This document shows positions 1 to 7,239 of a DNA stretch of 11,225 nucleotides, piece by piece. The DNA lies in assembly GCA_003024985.2 (NCBI GenBank), contig PXIH01S0003306.1. One strand, 5' to 3'. This stretch comes from Euperipatoides rowelli (taxonomy: Eukaryota; Onychophora; Udeonychophora; Euonychophora; Peripatopsidae). Position 1 is the stretch's first letter; each line of letters opens with the position of its first letter. The notes beneath the pieces were generated by a model. That model was not told where the DNA came from. It saw nothing but the letters and a program-made list of their open reading frames with translations, and did not search any database. A program made the position numbers and the translations under genes.

Positions 1-267
1 AACTAACAATTCATTTAATTTGTCCTCATTCAACCAAAAGGTTTTCCTAAATGAACTAACTAATAATTCATTTAATTTGTCCTCATTGAATCAAAAGGTT
101 TTCCTAAATGAACTTACAATTCATTTAATTTGTTCTCATTGAAGCAAAAGATTCTCCTAAATGAACTAAGAATTCATCTAATTTGTCATCATTGAAGCAA
201 AAGGTTCTCCCAAATGAACTAACAATTCATCTAATTTGTCATCATTGAATCAAGATACTCCTAAATG
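1..267. repeat. 53-bp minisatellite, five units, open at the left edge
   Basis: Five head-to-tail units start at about 1, 54, 111, 164 and 217. Each begins AACTAA or close to it, passes through AATTCAT(T/C)TAATTTGT and ends CCTAAATG. Unit lengths are 53, 57, 53, 53 and 51 bp. The second carries an extra CTAA-like tetranucleotide near its start, and the fifth lost two bases in the AAAAGGTT segment. Units 1-2 share TGTCCTCATT and units 4-5 share TGTCATCATT, so the array grew by local copying and then diverged. A sixth unit starts at 268 but breaks off after about 8 bases into purine-rich sequence. The array begins at base 1, so it probably extends left of the window. It has no open reading frame. 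Confidence 0.93.
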
Positions 268-274
268 AACTAAC

Positions 275-330
275 AAAAGAAAGAAGAAGAAGAAAGAAAG
301 AAGAAAAATCAATCAGAAAAAAAAAACATT
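275..330. repeat. Purine-rich GAA/GAAA simple-repeat tract
   Basis: Almost uninterrupted A and G on the plus strand with GAA and GAAA periodicity, ending in a run of ten A. It directly abuts the last partial unit of the 53-bp minisatellite, so it marks the right boundary of that array. Confidence 0.85.
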
Positions 331-747
331 GGCTAAATAGATATCCACTCGTACATGATGTTTATAAGGAATTCGTGATGTGACATGGTCACATGTACTG
401 ATGGAAACATGTTTTTTTCCTCTACAGTGGGAAAATATAACATTGCAAAGGGTTAACAAAATGCCTAAGGACCAATGCAAGAATCTTTTTTAAAAAATAT
501 CACACAGCAAAATTTATTTTTCTTTTATCCAATCAATTTGATGATTCAATTTTAACTTTAAAAAAATGTCAAAATTTCATTAATTATTCATTTCTCTCCT
601 TCCTGTAATTTTTCTAGGTAATAGTTCAAAATTCATTCCTTACATCTAAGAAATTGGATATTTGACTGCCATTAAATAATTAATTTTAAGAAAAACTTCC
701 AAAATTACTTGCTTCATGTTTATTTTGTGAAGACTAAAAATTTAAAG
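331..747. other. AT-rich intergenic stretch, no feature recognised
   Basis: All frames are broken by frequent stops. There are short homopolymer A and T runs, but I see no RNA-gene signature, clear repeat or coding pattern. Confidence 0.6.
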
Positions 748-1441
748 GAAGCCATTTTCTTTTTTAAATAGAAAATTGTAGATATCATTTGCTTAATCTG
801 AAATACCAAATTCACCTAATTAATTAGAAATTCAAATGAATTAATTAGCCCTATATCCCAGTACATGTTTTGATTTACCCCTTGGTTTCATCACCTGGGC
901 ATGGTGGGAGGGGGGAGGAAACCTCACCCTAATTAATGTACAGATATACACCGCTTTTAAGTACACAATGGGTCCGGAGTGTGTATGTAAAGTGAAGTAA
1001 TGTATATAACTGTATTTACTGTATAATTTTTAAGCAAATTCTTATTTTTTTTTATGTAATTGCAGGGTATTGTATGTAAATCGAAGTATAGGACCATTTG
1101 AAGTACCGGTATTATTATTATTATTGATTTTTATTGTCTAAATACACATTGGATACAAATTAGATTAGACTTTTTGCCCACATGTATGTTTATGTGATTG
1201 TACGTAAAGAGAGTATATTATAAATCGGGATAAATCTGTAAATAGTGATAATATAGTCAAAGGGACGATGCCCAATAATAAAGTTATACTTTACATTAAT
1301 TTTTGCAAGATCAATGGGTAGGGCAAAATGTGTACTGGGCTATATAATTAATTAATTTGAATTTCTAATTAATTAATTTGGTGTTACAGAATACGCAAAT
1401 GATATTTACAGTTTGCTATTTAAAAAAGCAAAAGAGACTTC
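748..1441. mobile_element. Foldback or MITE-like element with inverted arms of about 120 bp
   Basis: The left arm (about 748-872) matches the reverse complement of the right arm (about 1324-1441). Blocks shared in matching order are AAAATGTGTACTGGG or AAAACATGTACTGGG, TTTGAATTTCTAATTAATTA, GCAAATGATAT(T/C)TACA and CTATTTAAAAAAG. Similarity by eye is about three quarters to four fifths, with small indels. The arms enclose about 450 bp without a usable reading frame. Matching blocks include mixed-composition stretches such as GTACTGGG and GCAAATGATAT, so this is not just AT-rich chance pairing. No target-site duplication is clear at the outer edges. It could be a non-autonomous inverted-repeat transposon, or two copies of a shorter repeat that landed in opposite directions. 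Confidence 0.6.
1110..1125. repeat. Short (TAT)n microsatellite
   Basis: About five TAT/TTA trinucleotides following ACCGG, inside the spacer of the foldback element. Confidence 0.8.
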
Positions 1442-2118
1442 ATTCAAGATCAGTCAATTTTCATAACATAATAAATCTGTCGGTTCTTATCTATAAGAAG
1501 TAACATAAACTCTTGATTTTATAATATGGATTTATTACTAGGAATTATTCAACGTTTTTGCATTTTAAAAAAAAAAATATAATAAAAAAAAAAAAATTTA
1601 ATCGTATTCATTTGATTTGTCTATTAAAATTTGCTATTGCCTATATGCGTAGGACACACACAAAAAATATTAAAAATGAAATGGATGATTTGGTGTCACT
1701 GGAGGAGAAAGGGATTGGAATTTAGATGCTATAAATTTTTCAAAAATTACTTACTAGATTTACTTCACAGCTGATTTATATTTACACAGAAAAGGATCTA
1801 TGTTTCTGTTAGAGTTGTATGGGCACTTGATGATCAGAGGAGAACAAATTTGGTATGTTGATGGTGCCTATTGAGAGGATAACACGTTTTGCTTTCATAT
1901 AAATTGAATTATCCCATGGAGGAAGATATCTGTTTGTTTATTTTTACTAAGTTCCATATTGTTGGGCTCAGCCCATGTAGGACAACTATTTATTTTTTAT
2001 GATAATTGTATAGCGTTTTATGGGCAGGTATACAGTATATTATTTATTTACTACTGACAAAAAATAAAATTGGAAACTATTCGTTAAATTAATTGAATGT
2101 AATAAATATTTATTGTTT
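1442..2118. other. AT-rich intergenic stretch, no gene recognised
   Basis: Holds A-rich runs around 1566-1598 and otherwise scattered AT-rich sequence. No reading frame of note, RNA gene or clear repeat was found. Confidence 0.55.
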
Positions 2119-2315
2119 TTAAAGTGGTTTACCAATGCCTATTTCAATTTCATTGATTTATGTGTGTTTTTGTATAAAAATGTTTGTTTAATTAATCAAT
2201 TTGTTATATCCGGTCCATAAATACATCAAAATTCGACTTTTCTGCCAATATATATCAATATATCAACCCCACTAGTGACGGCACATCTATAATTTTGCCA
2301 GAAAAATCTCGCGTG
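2119..2315 (-). repeat. Dispersed repeat, copy A (inverted orientation)
   Basis: Read on the minus strand, this matches the plus strand of copies B (3025-3262) and C (5524-5800). The clearest block is TAAAGTGGTTTACCAATG followed by CATTGATTTATG, which on the opposite strand corresponds to 5755-5800. Next come matches to the segments around AATCAATTTG, the AAAATTCG / AAAATTTGC segment, AACCC(C)ACTAGTGACGG against AACCCTACTGCTGACA, and AAATCTCGC. Similarity fades after about 2315, before the TAGC(A/G)TCTGGATCCC motif seen in the other two copies. It is the most diverged of the three. Confidence 0.6.
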
Positions 2316-3024
2316 GATTCCAGTAATAGTTGTTGTCATACCAGAATAGTGTCTGGCTATCAAACTTCACAGAAATTTTCCTAAAAAATTAGCCAATCAT
2401 TTGTCGGCTAACAAATCATTTCCCAAGTGATCATTCCATTCACACTAACACTCGGTAGTGAAAAGATCAACAGATTGTAGTAAGTATATTAAATTATTCA
2501 TTTCGTTTTAGAAATCAATTGGCTTAGATGGTTTATCTTATTTTTTTTTAAGTAATTACACTTTCCATAATTATATTTTTAGGAATATTACTGTGGAGTC
2601 TGATAACTAGACGCTACTTCACAGACTAGATCAATCAAATGTAGATCAGTGGTTCAAAGCTTTATTATTATTATTATTATTATTATTTGCAGTCGGTAGT
2701 TTTTATAAAGGCAAATTGAAACAAAACACAAGCAGGCTGAAAATAAACCTTTAACATTTTTTATTTGCATTAAAAAATATAATCTCTAAGAATGTTTAAG
2801 AAATATTATTAAAAACTTTGGAAATAATAGTTAACAATTTGTTCTCATCGGTTATATATAGAGTTCACTGATCGTGTCAAGTTAATAACTTACAAAAGCC
2901 TTCTGGTATTTTTTTTAAAATTGATTTCAACTTCAATCCCAAGAATTATCTCAAAATTTTATGGATTTTATATTGATGCAAAGAAACTTTTTTCTCTGTT
3001 CTTTTTTTTTTTCTTCAACACTTT
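2316..3024. other. AT-rich stretch between repeat copies A and B
   Basis: No coding pattern. It contains a (TTA)n microsatellite at 2662-2687, a short imperfect inverted repeat near 2390-2412 (TTAGCC paired with GGCTAA), and T runs near 3000. Copies A and B point away from each other, so this interval is a spacer between inverted repeats. Confidence 0.55.
2662..2687. repeat. (TTA)n microsatellite
   Basis: About eight uninterrupted TTA/ATT trinucleotides. Confidence 0.9.
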
Positions 3025-3262
3025 TGTTGACTAGTTTTCTTAAACAATAACGTAATGACTAGCATCTGGATCCCAGATATGCATTTTCCTCTAGCGCAAA
3101 ACCAGCGAGATTTTATCCTTTGGTTATGTCAATTTGACGTCATAGGCCAGTTTTTAGTTTTTATAAACCTAGTACAAACTTGCAAATATTTATATGTTTA
3201 AGATAAAATATTCCAATTTGATGAATTAAACAAATATTCTAGGTAAAACTAAACGTAAATCA
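3025..3262 (+). repeat. Dispersed repeat, copy B
   Basis: Aligns end to end with copy C at 5524-5760. Both begin TTTTGTTGACTAGTTT, share AAACAATAAC(G/A)TAATGA, then GACTAGC(A/G)TCTGGATCCC and CAGATATGCATTTTCCTC, and end GGTAAAACTAAAC(G/A)TAAATCA. Identity by eye is roughly three quarters. Copy C has about 8 extra bases before the CTGGATCCC motif. The unit starts TG and ends CA, as LTRs do, but I see no matching short duplication outside the pair, and the CTGGATC motif resembles the terminus of the MITE at 5837-6114. A DNA-transposon relative is therefore a better guess than an LTR. Confidence 0.75.
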
Positions 3263-3684
3263 TATACAGTATAAAAAAAGGAAAAGCACCATATATTCTC
3301 TTTAAATGTTGTGTAGGTATCAGCGATATCTACAAAAACCTTGTCCATTTCGATCTCCCATCCCTCTAAAAGTAATCTCTGATATTATGTGCTAGAGTTG
3401 CTGTGTAAAATATTGTTCTTTTGACCAGTTTATTTTGTGGCGCAGAGCATGGGCCACATTCTATTATAAAAAAAACTTTTGAATTTTGAAAATGGGTACA
3501 GTTTGTACTTGAAACATCATAAAAAATGGAGAATAATAAAATTAATATCATTAAGTCACCAATCAATACAAGGAATCCTTATAAATAAGAAGTTTGTTAT
3601 GTAATGGATTAAATATAATTCTCAAAAAAATATTTATTAGTTGATAAACAGGTAAAAATAAATTTGATTTTGTCATATATGCAC
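3263..3684. other. AT-rich stretch, no gene recognised
   Basis: A minus-strand frame of 66 codons lies here, but it has no recognisable domain and biased low-complexity composition, so I do not call it. Nothing else stands out. Confidence 0.55.
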
Positions 3685-3851
3685 TGTATAGTGGAGTCAC
3701 GGAGGACTGTTATTGAACTTAGTCTCAATGTGAGCGAGAACTGACACGGGGGCTGAGTCGAGAAGTGAATACGTGGCTGTCTGCTAAAACTTATGTATTG
3801 TTCACTAACTAAGATGTGCACAAGTTTGTGCCGAAATAAAGTATAATAACA
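3685..3851 (+). mobile_element. Possible solo LTR of a retrotransposon
   Basis: A block of about 167 bp, clearly richer in GC than its flanks, starts TGTATAGTGGAGTCACGG and ends AATAAAGTATAATAACA. It therefore has 5'-TG...CA-3' ends and an AATAAA polyadenylation-type signal about 20 bases before its 3' end, as in short LTRs. The start could instead be TGTCAT at 3671. I see no 4-6 bp target-site duplication and no primer-binding site or polypurine tract, because no internal retroelement sequence is attached. Its right edge lies 12 bases from the point where similarity of the neighbouring pseudogene ends (3864). This is an inference from shape and composition only. Confidence 0.35.
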
Positions 3852-3863
3852 AGGTAAGAGTGT

Positions 3864-5105
3864 NCCTACAAAAATTCCTGCTTGTAATTTAGCCTCACTG
3901 ATTTGTGGAAACTTTTCTGCAAGATACTTGAAAGCATCACCTTGTTTGTTCAATGCCTTTACAAAATTTTTCATTAAACCAAATTTAATGTGAAGTGGAG
4001 GAAGAAGAACTTTGTGTCTATCAACAAGTGGTTCCTCCTTTACATTGTGGCTTCCAGCCAAAAGTTGTGTGCGTACAGGCCACTTCTTGCAGGTAAAATG
4101 TTGTGCATTACCACGGCTGTCCCATAGACACAAGAAGCAAGGATATTTAGTATATCCACCTTGAAGGCCAAGCAAAATGGCTATGATTTTCAAGTCCCCA
4201 CATATAAGTCACTTATGCTGATCANACTTGATTGCTGTAAGCAAAATTTTCATATTGTCATATGTTTCTTTCATTTGAACTGAATGTACAACAGGAAGAG
4301 AAGATATCTCATTTCTATTGAACAGTAAAATGGCCTTCAAACTCTTAGTAGAGGAATCAATAAACAATCTCCATTTGGATCATACTATTTACCCAGGTGG
4401 ACTACTAGATTTTCAACATTGCTACAGTACACTAGTGATTCCTCCGTGGAAAAGAATTCAACAGATTCACTCAAGGTGGTGCTTGCAGCAAGTAAGTTTC
4501 TTTCCTGCAATCGTGATCCAAGGATTTCTGATAATAACTTTGACAAACCTAAATCCCTGACTAAATCAACAAGATCACCTTGTGATATTAGCTTTGGCAA
4601 TTTGTCTGCTTCTACTTCAAAATCATCATCATTCTTGTCATATACATCGGATGGACTTGAATTAGAACTGCAACTGGATTTGTCAAATGATGTAGGTGGT
4701 ACAGGAATTGGAAGATCATCACAACGTGGAACAGTCGCAAAGCTGATGGCACATTGGAATATTAAATGTTTTGTTTATTCTTCCTTGTCAAACCTTCCAC
4801 ATTTGTTAAGCAAAAGTAACAGTATAATGCATGATTTGTAGGCTTTTGCCAAATCATTGGTGCAGCAAATGGCAAACGTGGTTTAATTCTGTGAAGCCAC
4901 TGTCTCAAGTTCTCAACACAAGACTTGTAAACAACATGGGGGAGGGGGGGGGGCATGGCTTATCTTGATCACCTAATTTACAACAAAATTATGCATGATA
5001 ACATTGTTTGATAAAATTGATAATCTTTTGCTTCTGCTTCTTGGGAGAAAATTGTCCACATATATAACAAAATATATCAGGCGAATTTACACATGTTCTT
5101 GGCAT
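3864..5105 (-). pseudogene. Decayed member of an uncharacterised multi-copy invertebrate protein family (zinc-finger-like, possibly transposon-derived)
   Basis: Read on the minus strand from an ATG at 5105-5103. Visible in order are FCYICG (CxxC at about 5069-5058), GDQDKP (about 4973-4956), SCVENLRQW (about 4923-4897), PMIWQKPTNH followed by CYFCLTNVEG (CxxC at 4821-4810), CDDLPIPVPP, an acidic linker, DLVDLVRDLGLSK, WRLFIDSS, CGDLKIIAILLGLQGGYTK, PCFLCLWDSR (CxxC at 4139-4128), LLPPLHIK.GLMKNFVKAL and KFPQISEAKL.AGIFVG. From memory these match, in the same order, a family of large multi-copy proteins labelled only 'uncharacterized' in arthropods and other invertebrates; no function is known to me.

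In-frame stops lie at 4989-4991, 4762-4764, 4385-4387 and 4209-4211. Reading frames change in the G run near 4932-4952, near 4734 and near 4373. The region after the LLAAS segment looks short relative to relatives. The C-terminal part is missing beyond 3864. The CxxC pairs suggest zinc binding (family inference). No DDE or reverse-transcriptase motif is visible. It cannot make a full protein. Confidence 0.85.
4932..4953. repeat. G-rich homopolymer run inside the pseudogene
   Basis: On the plus strand the sequence is GGGGGAGG followed by a run of G up to GGGGCATGG. On the coding (minus) strand this is a C run that sits exactly where the frame changes between the GDQDKP segment and the PHVVYKSC segment. 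Slippage here, in the genome or during sequencing, explains the frameshift. Confidence 0.8.
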
Positions 5106-5523
5106 TTTTCAATGTTCACACCGGTTTCATTTCTCTGAAACGAATAAAAAATATACATATTATAATATCATTAAAGTACACATTTAACTCAATAACTACA
5201 TTGCAATTCACTAATAAAAACCAATAATAAGAACACAAACATTAATCCCTAAATCTTAATTCTACATTGCATGAACAAACCTTGAAACATAACATTGATA
5301 TGAACTTTATAAAAAAACTACACCTGTCAGACAAAATCTAAGGTGATTTTCATGATCAGGGGCCTAAAAATCCATAAAGTAGACATAAATTCATTCAAAC
5401 AACAAAACATGTGCAGACCAGTGAGTTATGTATTATGGTTCATATCCATTGGACCAGAACCATTAACTAATTAATTGTCATTGTTTTTCTCATATTTGAT
5501 GATGATAAACTTATAACTTATTT
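5106..5523. other. AT-rich stretch upstream of the pseudogene
   Basis: This is the 5' flank of the minus-strand pseudogene. I see no convincing promoter element, upstream exon or repeat. It ends at dispersed-repeat copy C. Confidence 0.5.
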
Positions 5524-5800
5524 TGTTGACTAGTTTATCTAAACAATAACATAATGAAGTATTGACTAGCGTCTGGATCCCAGATATGCATTTTCCTCCA
5601 GTCGAGATTTGATTCTTTGGATGGGTCAAATTGATGTCAGCAGTAGGGTTTTATTTTTTGTTAACAACATAGAAACTTGCAAATTTTTACATGTTTAAGT
5701 TTAAATTTTTCAAATTGATTACCTAAACAAATATTTTTAGGTAAAACTAAACATAAATCAATTTTTAAAAAAATCATTGATAAACCACTTTAATTATTAT
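5524..5800 (+). repeat. Dispersed repeat, copy C
   Basis: Same direction as copy B (3025-3262) and aligned with it to 5760. The further stretch to about 5800 (CATTGATAAACCACTTTA) matches the inverted copy A at 2119-2140, so the full repeat is longer than copy B shows. It contains TAGCGTCTGGATCCCAGA at 5567, close to the outer end of the MITE that starts 37 bases after it. Copies B and C together bracket the pseudogene at 2.5-kb spacing. Confidence 0.72.
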
Positions 5801-5836
5801 ATAAAGTAAATTGTAATTATTTTCTTAGAACATTCT

Positions 5837-6114
5837 ATAGCGTCTGGATCTCAGACTTACCATTGTCATATAGCTCAAAAACAGCCAATCAGAGATCGGC
5901 TTGCATTTTATTTGTAAGCGGACCTCTGATTGGCTGTTATTTTACTTATTTATTTATTTCTGATTTAATATTTAAGTTGGAGTTAAAGACAGTGTTTGAG
6001 ATCCTTTAATTTGCTATTATATTCATGTTGGAGTTAGGGTCAGTGTACGGTTAAGGTTAGTAGATCGTCTATTAAGCAGCGTGACAATGATAGGTCTGAG
6101 ATCCAGACACTAAT
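5837..6114. mobile_element. MITE-like non-autonomous DNA transposon (hAT-like features)
   Basis: Terminal inverted repeats at 5838-5868 and 6082-6112 match at 28 of 31 positions: TAG(C/T)GTCTGGATCTCAGA at the tip, CATTGTCA inside. The octamer AACATTCT occurs immediately outside both ends (5829-5836 and 6115-6122), which fits an 8-bp target-site duplication as made by hAT transposons. With that duplication the element is about 278 bp. An internal hairpin lies at 5881-5937, and GTTGGAGTTA...CAGTGT occurs twice 51 bp apart (5976 and 6027). There is no transposase reading frame, so movement would need an enzyme supplied elsewhere. hAT assignment rests on the duplication length and a TAG-type tip only. 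Confidence 0.65.
5881..5937. repeat. Internal hairpin of the MITE
   Basis: Arms at 5881-5904 and 5914-5937 pair at 21 of 24 positions around a 9-base loop. The outer 14 bases, ACAGCCAATCAGAG against CTCTGATTGGCTGT, pair perfectly. It lies within the element's left half, next to the terminal repeat. Confidence 0.85.
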
Positions 6115-6139
6115 AACATTCTGTAACAAATTCTAACGT

Positions 6140-6430
6140 GATAATGTAAAACATTTTTTTTTAATTTTAAAAGAAAATTATTTACATGTAGGCCTACATG
6201 TATTTCATGGTTATCATGTGCATGCATCCCATTGGTTAACTTAATCAGGTGACTCATGGTATGACATCTAGTTAAATTTTGTATAGAGCATGAGACCTTG
6301 TAGTTTTCTGCAATGCTTTATTTTTCATTTGTAAAGAGAAATTATTTAGATATACATGTTAGCCTAATGTTAATTTAGTCATGTGACCCATGATATGATA
6401 TCATTGGTATAAATTTTGTATATCGAACAT
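6140..6430. repeat. Diverged tandem duplication, two units of about 160 bp
   Basis: The first unit (about 6140-6293) and second (about 6313-6430) share, in order, AAAG.(A)AAATTATTTA, ACATGT.AGCCTA or ACATGTAGGCCTA, TTAA(C/T)TTA.TCA.GTGAC, CATG(G/A)TATGA and TAAATTTTGTATA followed by GAACAT or GAGCAT. The second unit is shorter in the middle. No reading frame is conserved between the units. Confidence 0.6.
6183..6202. repeat. Perfect 20-bp palindrome
   Basis: TACATGTAGG followed directly by CCTACATGTA reads the same on both strands with no loop. It lies in the first unit of the 6140-6430 duplication; the second unit keeps only a degenerate version (ACATGTTAGCCTAATGT). Confidence 0.9.
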
Positions 6431-6863
6431 CAGAAAATAGTTAATTTAAATAACCAATTTAAAATAAATGAGAATTAAAAATAAACATACCTATTTCTTA
6501 AATTGACTTAATTTAGTAAATAATATAAAATATTTCATTAAGATTAATAATAAAATTAAAATGGAAGATAAATTTAAAAACAACAAACAAACATCAATAA
6601 ATTAAAAAAAATTAGAGATAAATGTTATTACCGGTAATACTAAATGCAGTTAATAATAATTTCATTGTGCACTATCAATAATAATAATAATAAAACATTA
6701 GGCAATTAAGAACTATGGTACGGCCCCAGTTTAAACACCAATAATTAAGATGAACAGACATTTAACAATTTTCATATAGTGCAAAAGTATTTACTATTGC
6801 AAATTGAAGGAATATAGGATCTGTCTGGCCTTTATTTCATTCTTTATCAAACTTAACAAAAAA
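6431..6863. other. AT-rich stretch, no gene recognised
   Basis: Very A-rich on the plus strand. It contains an (AAT)n microsatellite at 6677-6693 and no coding or RNA-gene signal. Confidence 0.55.
6677..6693. repeat. (AAT)n microsatellite
   Basis: Between five and six uninterrupted AAT trinucleotides. Confidence 0.85.
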
Positions 6864-6976
6864 GAGTACACACTCTATATATAATAATATAATGAAAAAA
6901 AAGAGTACACACTCTATATATAATAATATAATGAAAAAAAAGAGTACACACTCTATATATAATATAATGAAAAATG
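6864..6976. repeat. 39-bp tandem repeat, three near-identical units
   Basis: Units begin at 6864, 6903 and 6942, each with GAGTACACACTCTATATATA, then an AATAT run and ATGAAAAA. The first two units are identical over 39 bases. The third lacks one AAT trinucleotide and ends in AAAAATGAG. GAGT and ACTC around ACAC can pair as a short stem. The apparent minus-strand reading frame across it is repeat-derived. Confidence 0.93.
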
Positions 6977-7239
6977 AGAGAGGACCAAGGGAGATGGGTA
7001 AGAGATGAAGAATTATGTAAAAAAAATTGTAATAAATTCATTAAGATTCACAATAAATACCTGTAATTAAGAAAACCAATTAACTTCACGGTCAACTATA
7101 ACAAAATATATATTAAAAAAAGTTATCAAAACATGCTAAGTAATAATCAAAATTATAAATTGTGGATAAATAAATCCATACTTTATTATATATCAATCTC
7201 CAAAAAACGTATCTAAAATTACAGAAAATTTTGATATTA
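6977..7239. other. AT-rich stretch, no feature recognised
   Basis: Low-complexity AT-rich sequence with many stops in all frames. No repeat or gene was identified. Confidence 0.5.

Noticed and set aside
1-267. CRISPR-like array at the left edge
   Set aside because: Units are contiguous copies without unique spacers and the context is eukaryotic; it is a minisatellite.
3366-3566. 66-codon minus-strand frame
   Set aside because: Low-complexity AT-derived composition, no domain, repeat or neighbour support; consistent with chance.
3846-3862. Splice donor AAGGTAAGAG on the plus strand next to the LTR-like block
   Set aside because: It fits a donor consensus but no upstream exon or partner acceptor is supported, and a single motif of this length is common by chance.
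3609-3863. C-terminal extension of the pseudogene frame past GIFVG
   Set aside because: The residues after 3864 do not resemble the family and are read through the LTR-like block on its opposite strand, so it is an accidental open frame.
4318-4841. Plus-strand frames of 80 and 140 codons
   Set aside because: They lie antisense to the pseudogene, whose minus-strand fragments have clear family motifs; these are shadows.
3025-5760. Copies B and C as the two LTRs of one retrotransposon
   Set aside because: Despite TG...CA ends, I see no target-site duplication, no primer-binding site after copy B and no retroviral-type genes between them. The CTGGATC motif links them to a DNA transposon instead.
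6072-6257. 61-codon minus-strand frame
   Set aside because: It starts in the tandem-duplicated AT-rich region and ends inside the MITE terminal repeat; no protein features.
6853-7041. Minus-strand frame with repeated YRVCTLFFHYIII
   Set aside because: The 39-bp unit is a multiple of three, so the tandem repeat alone gives a periodic open frame.
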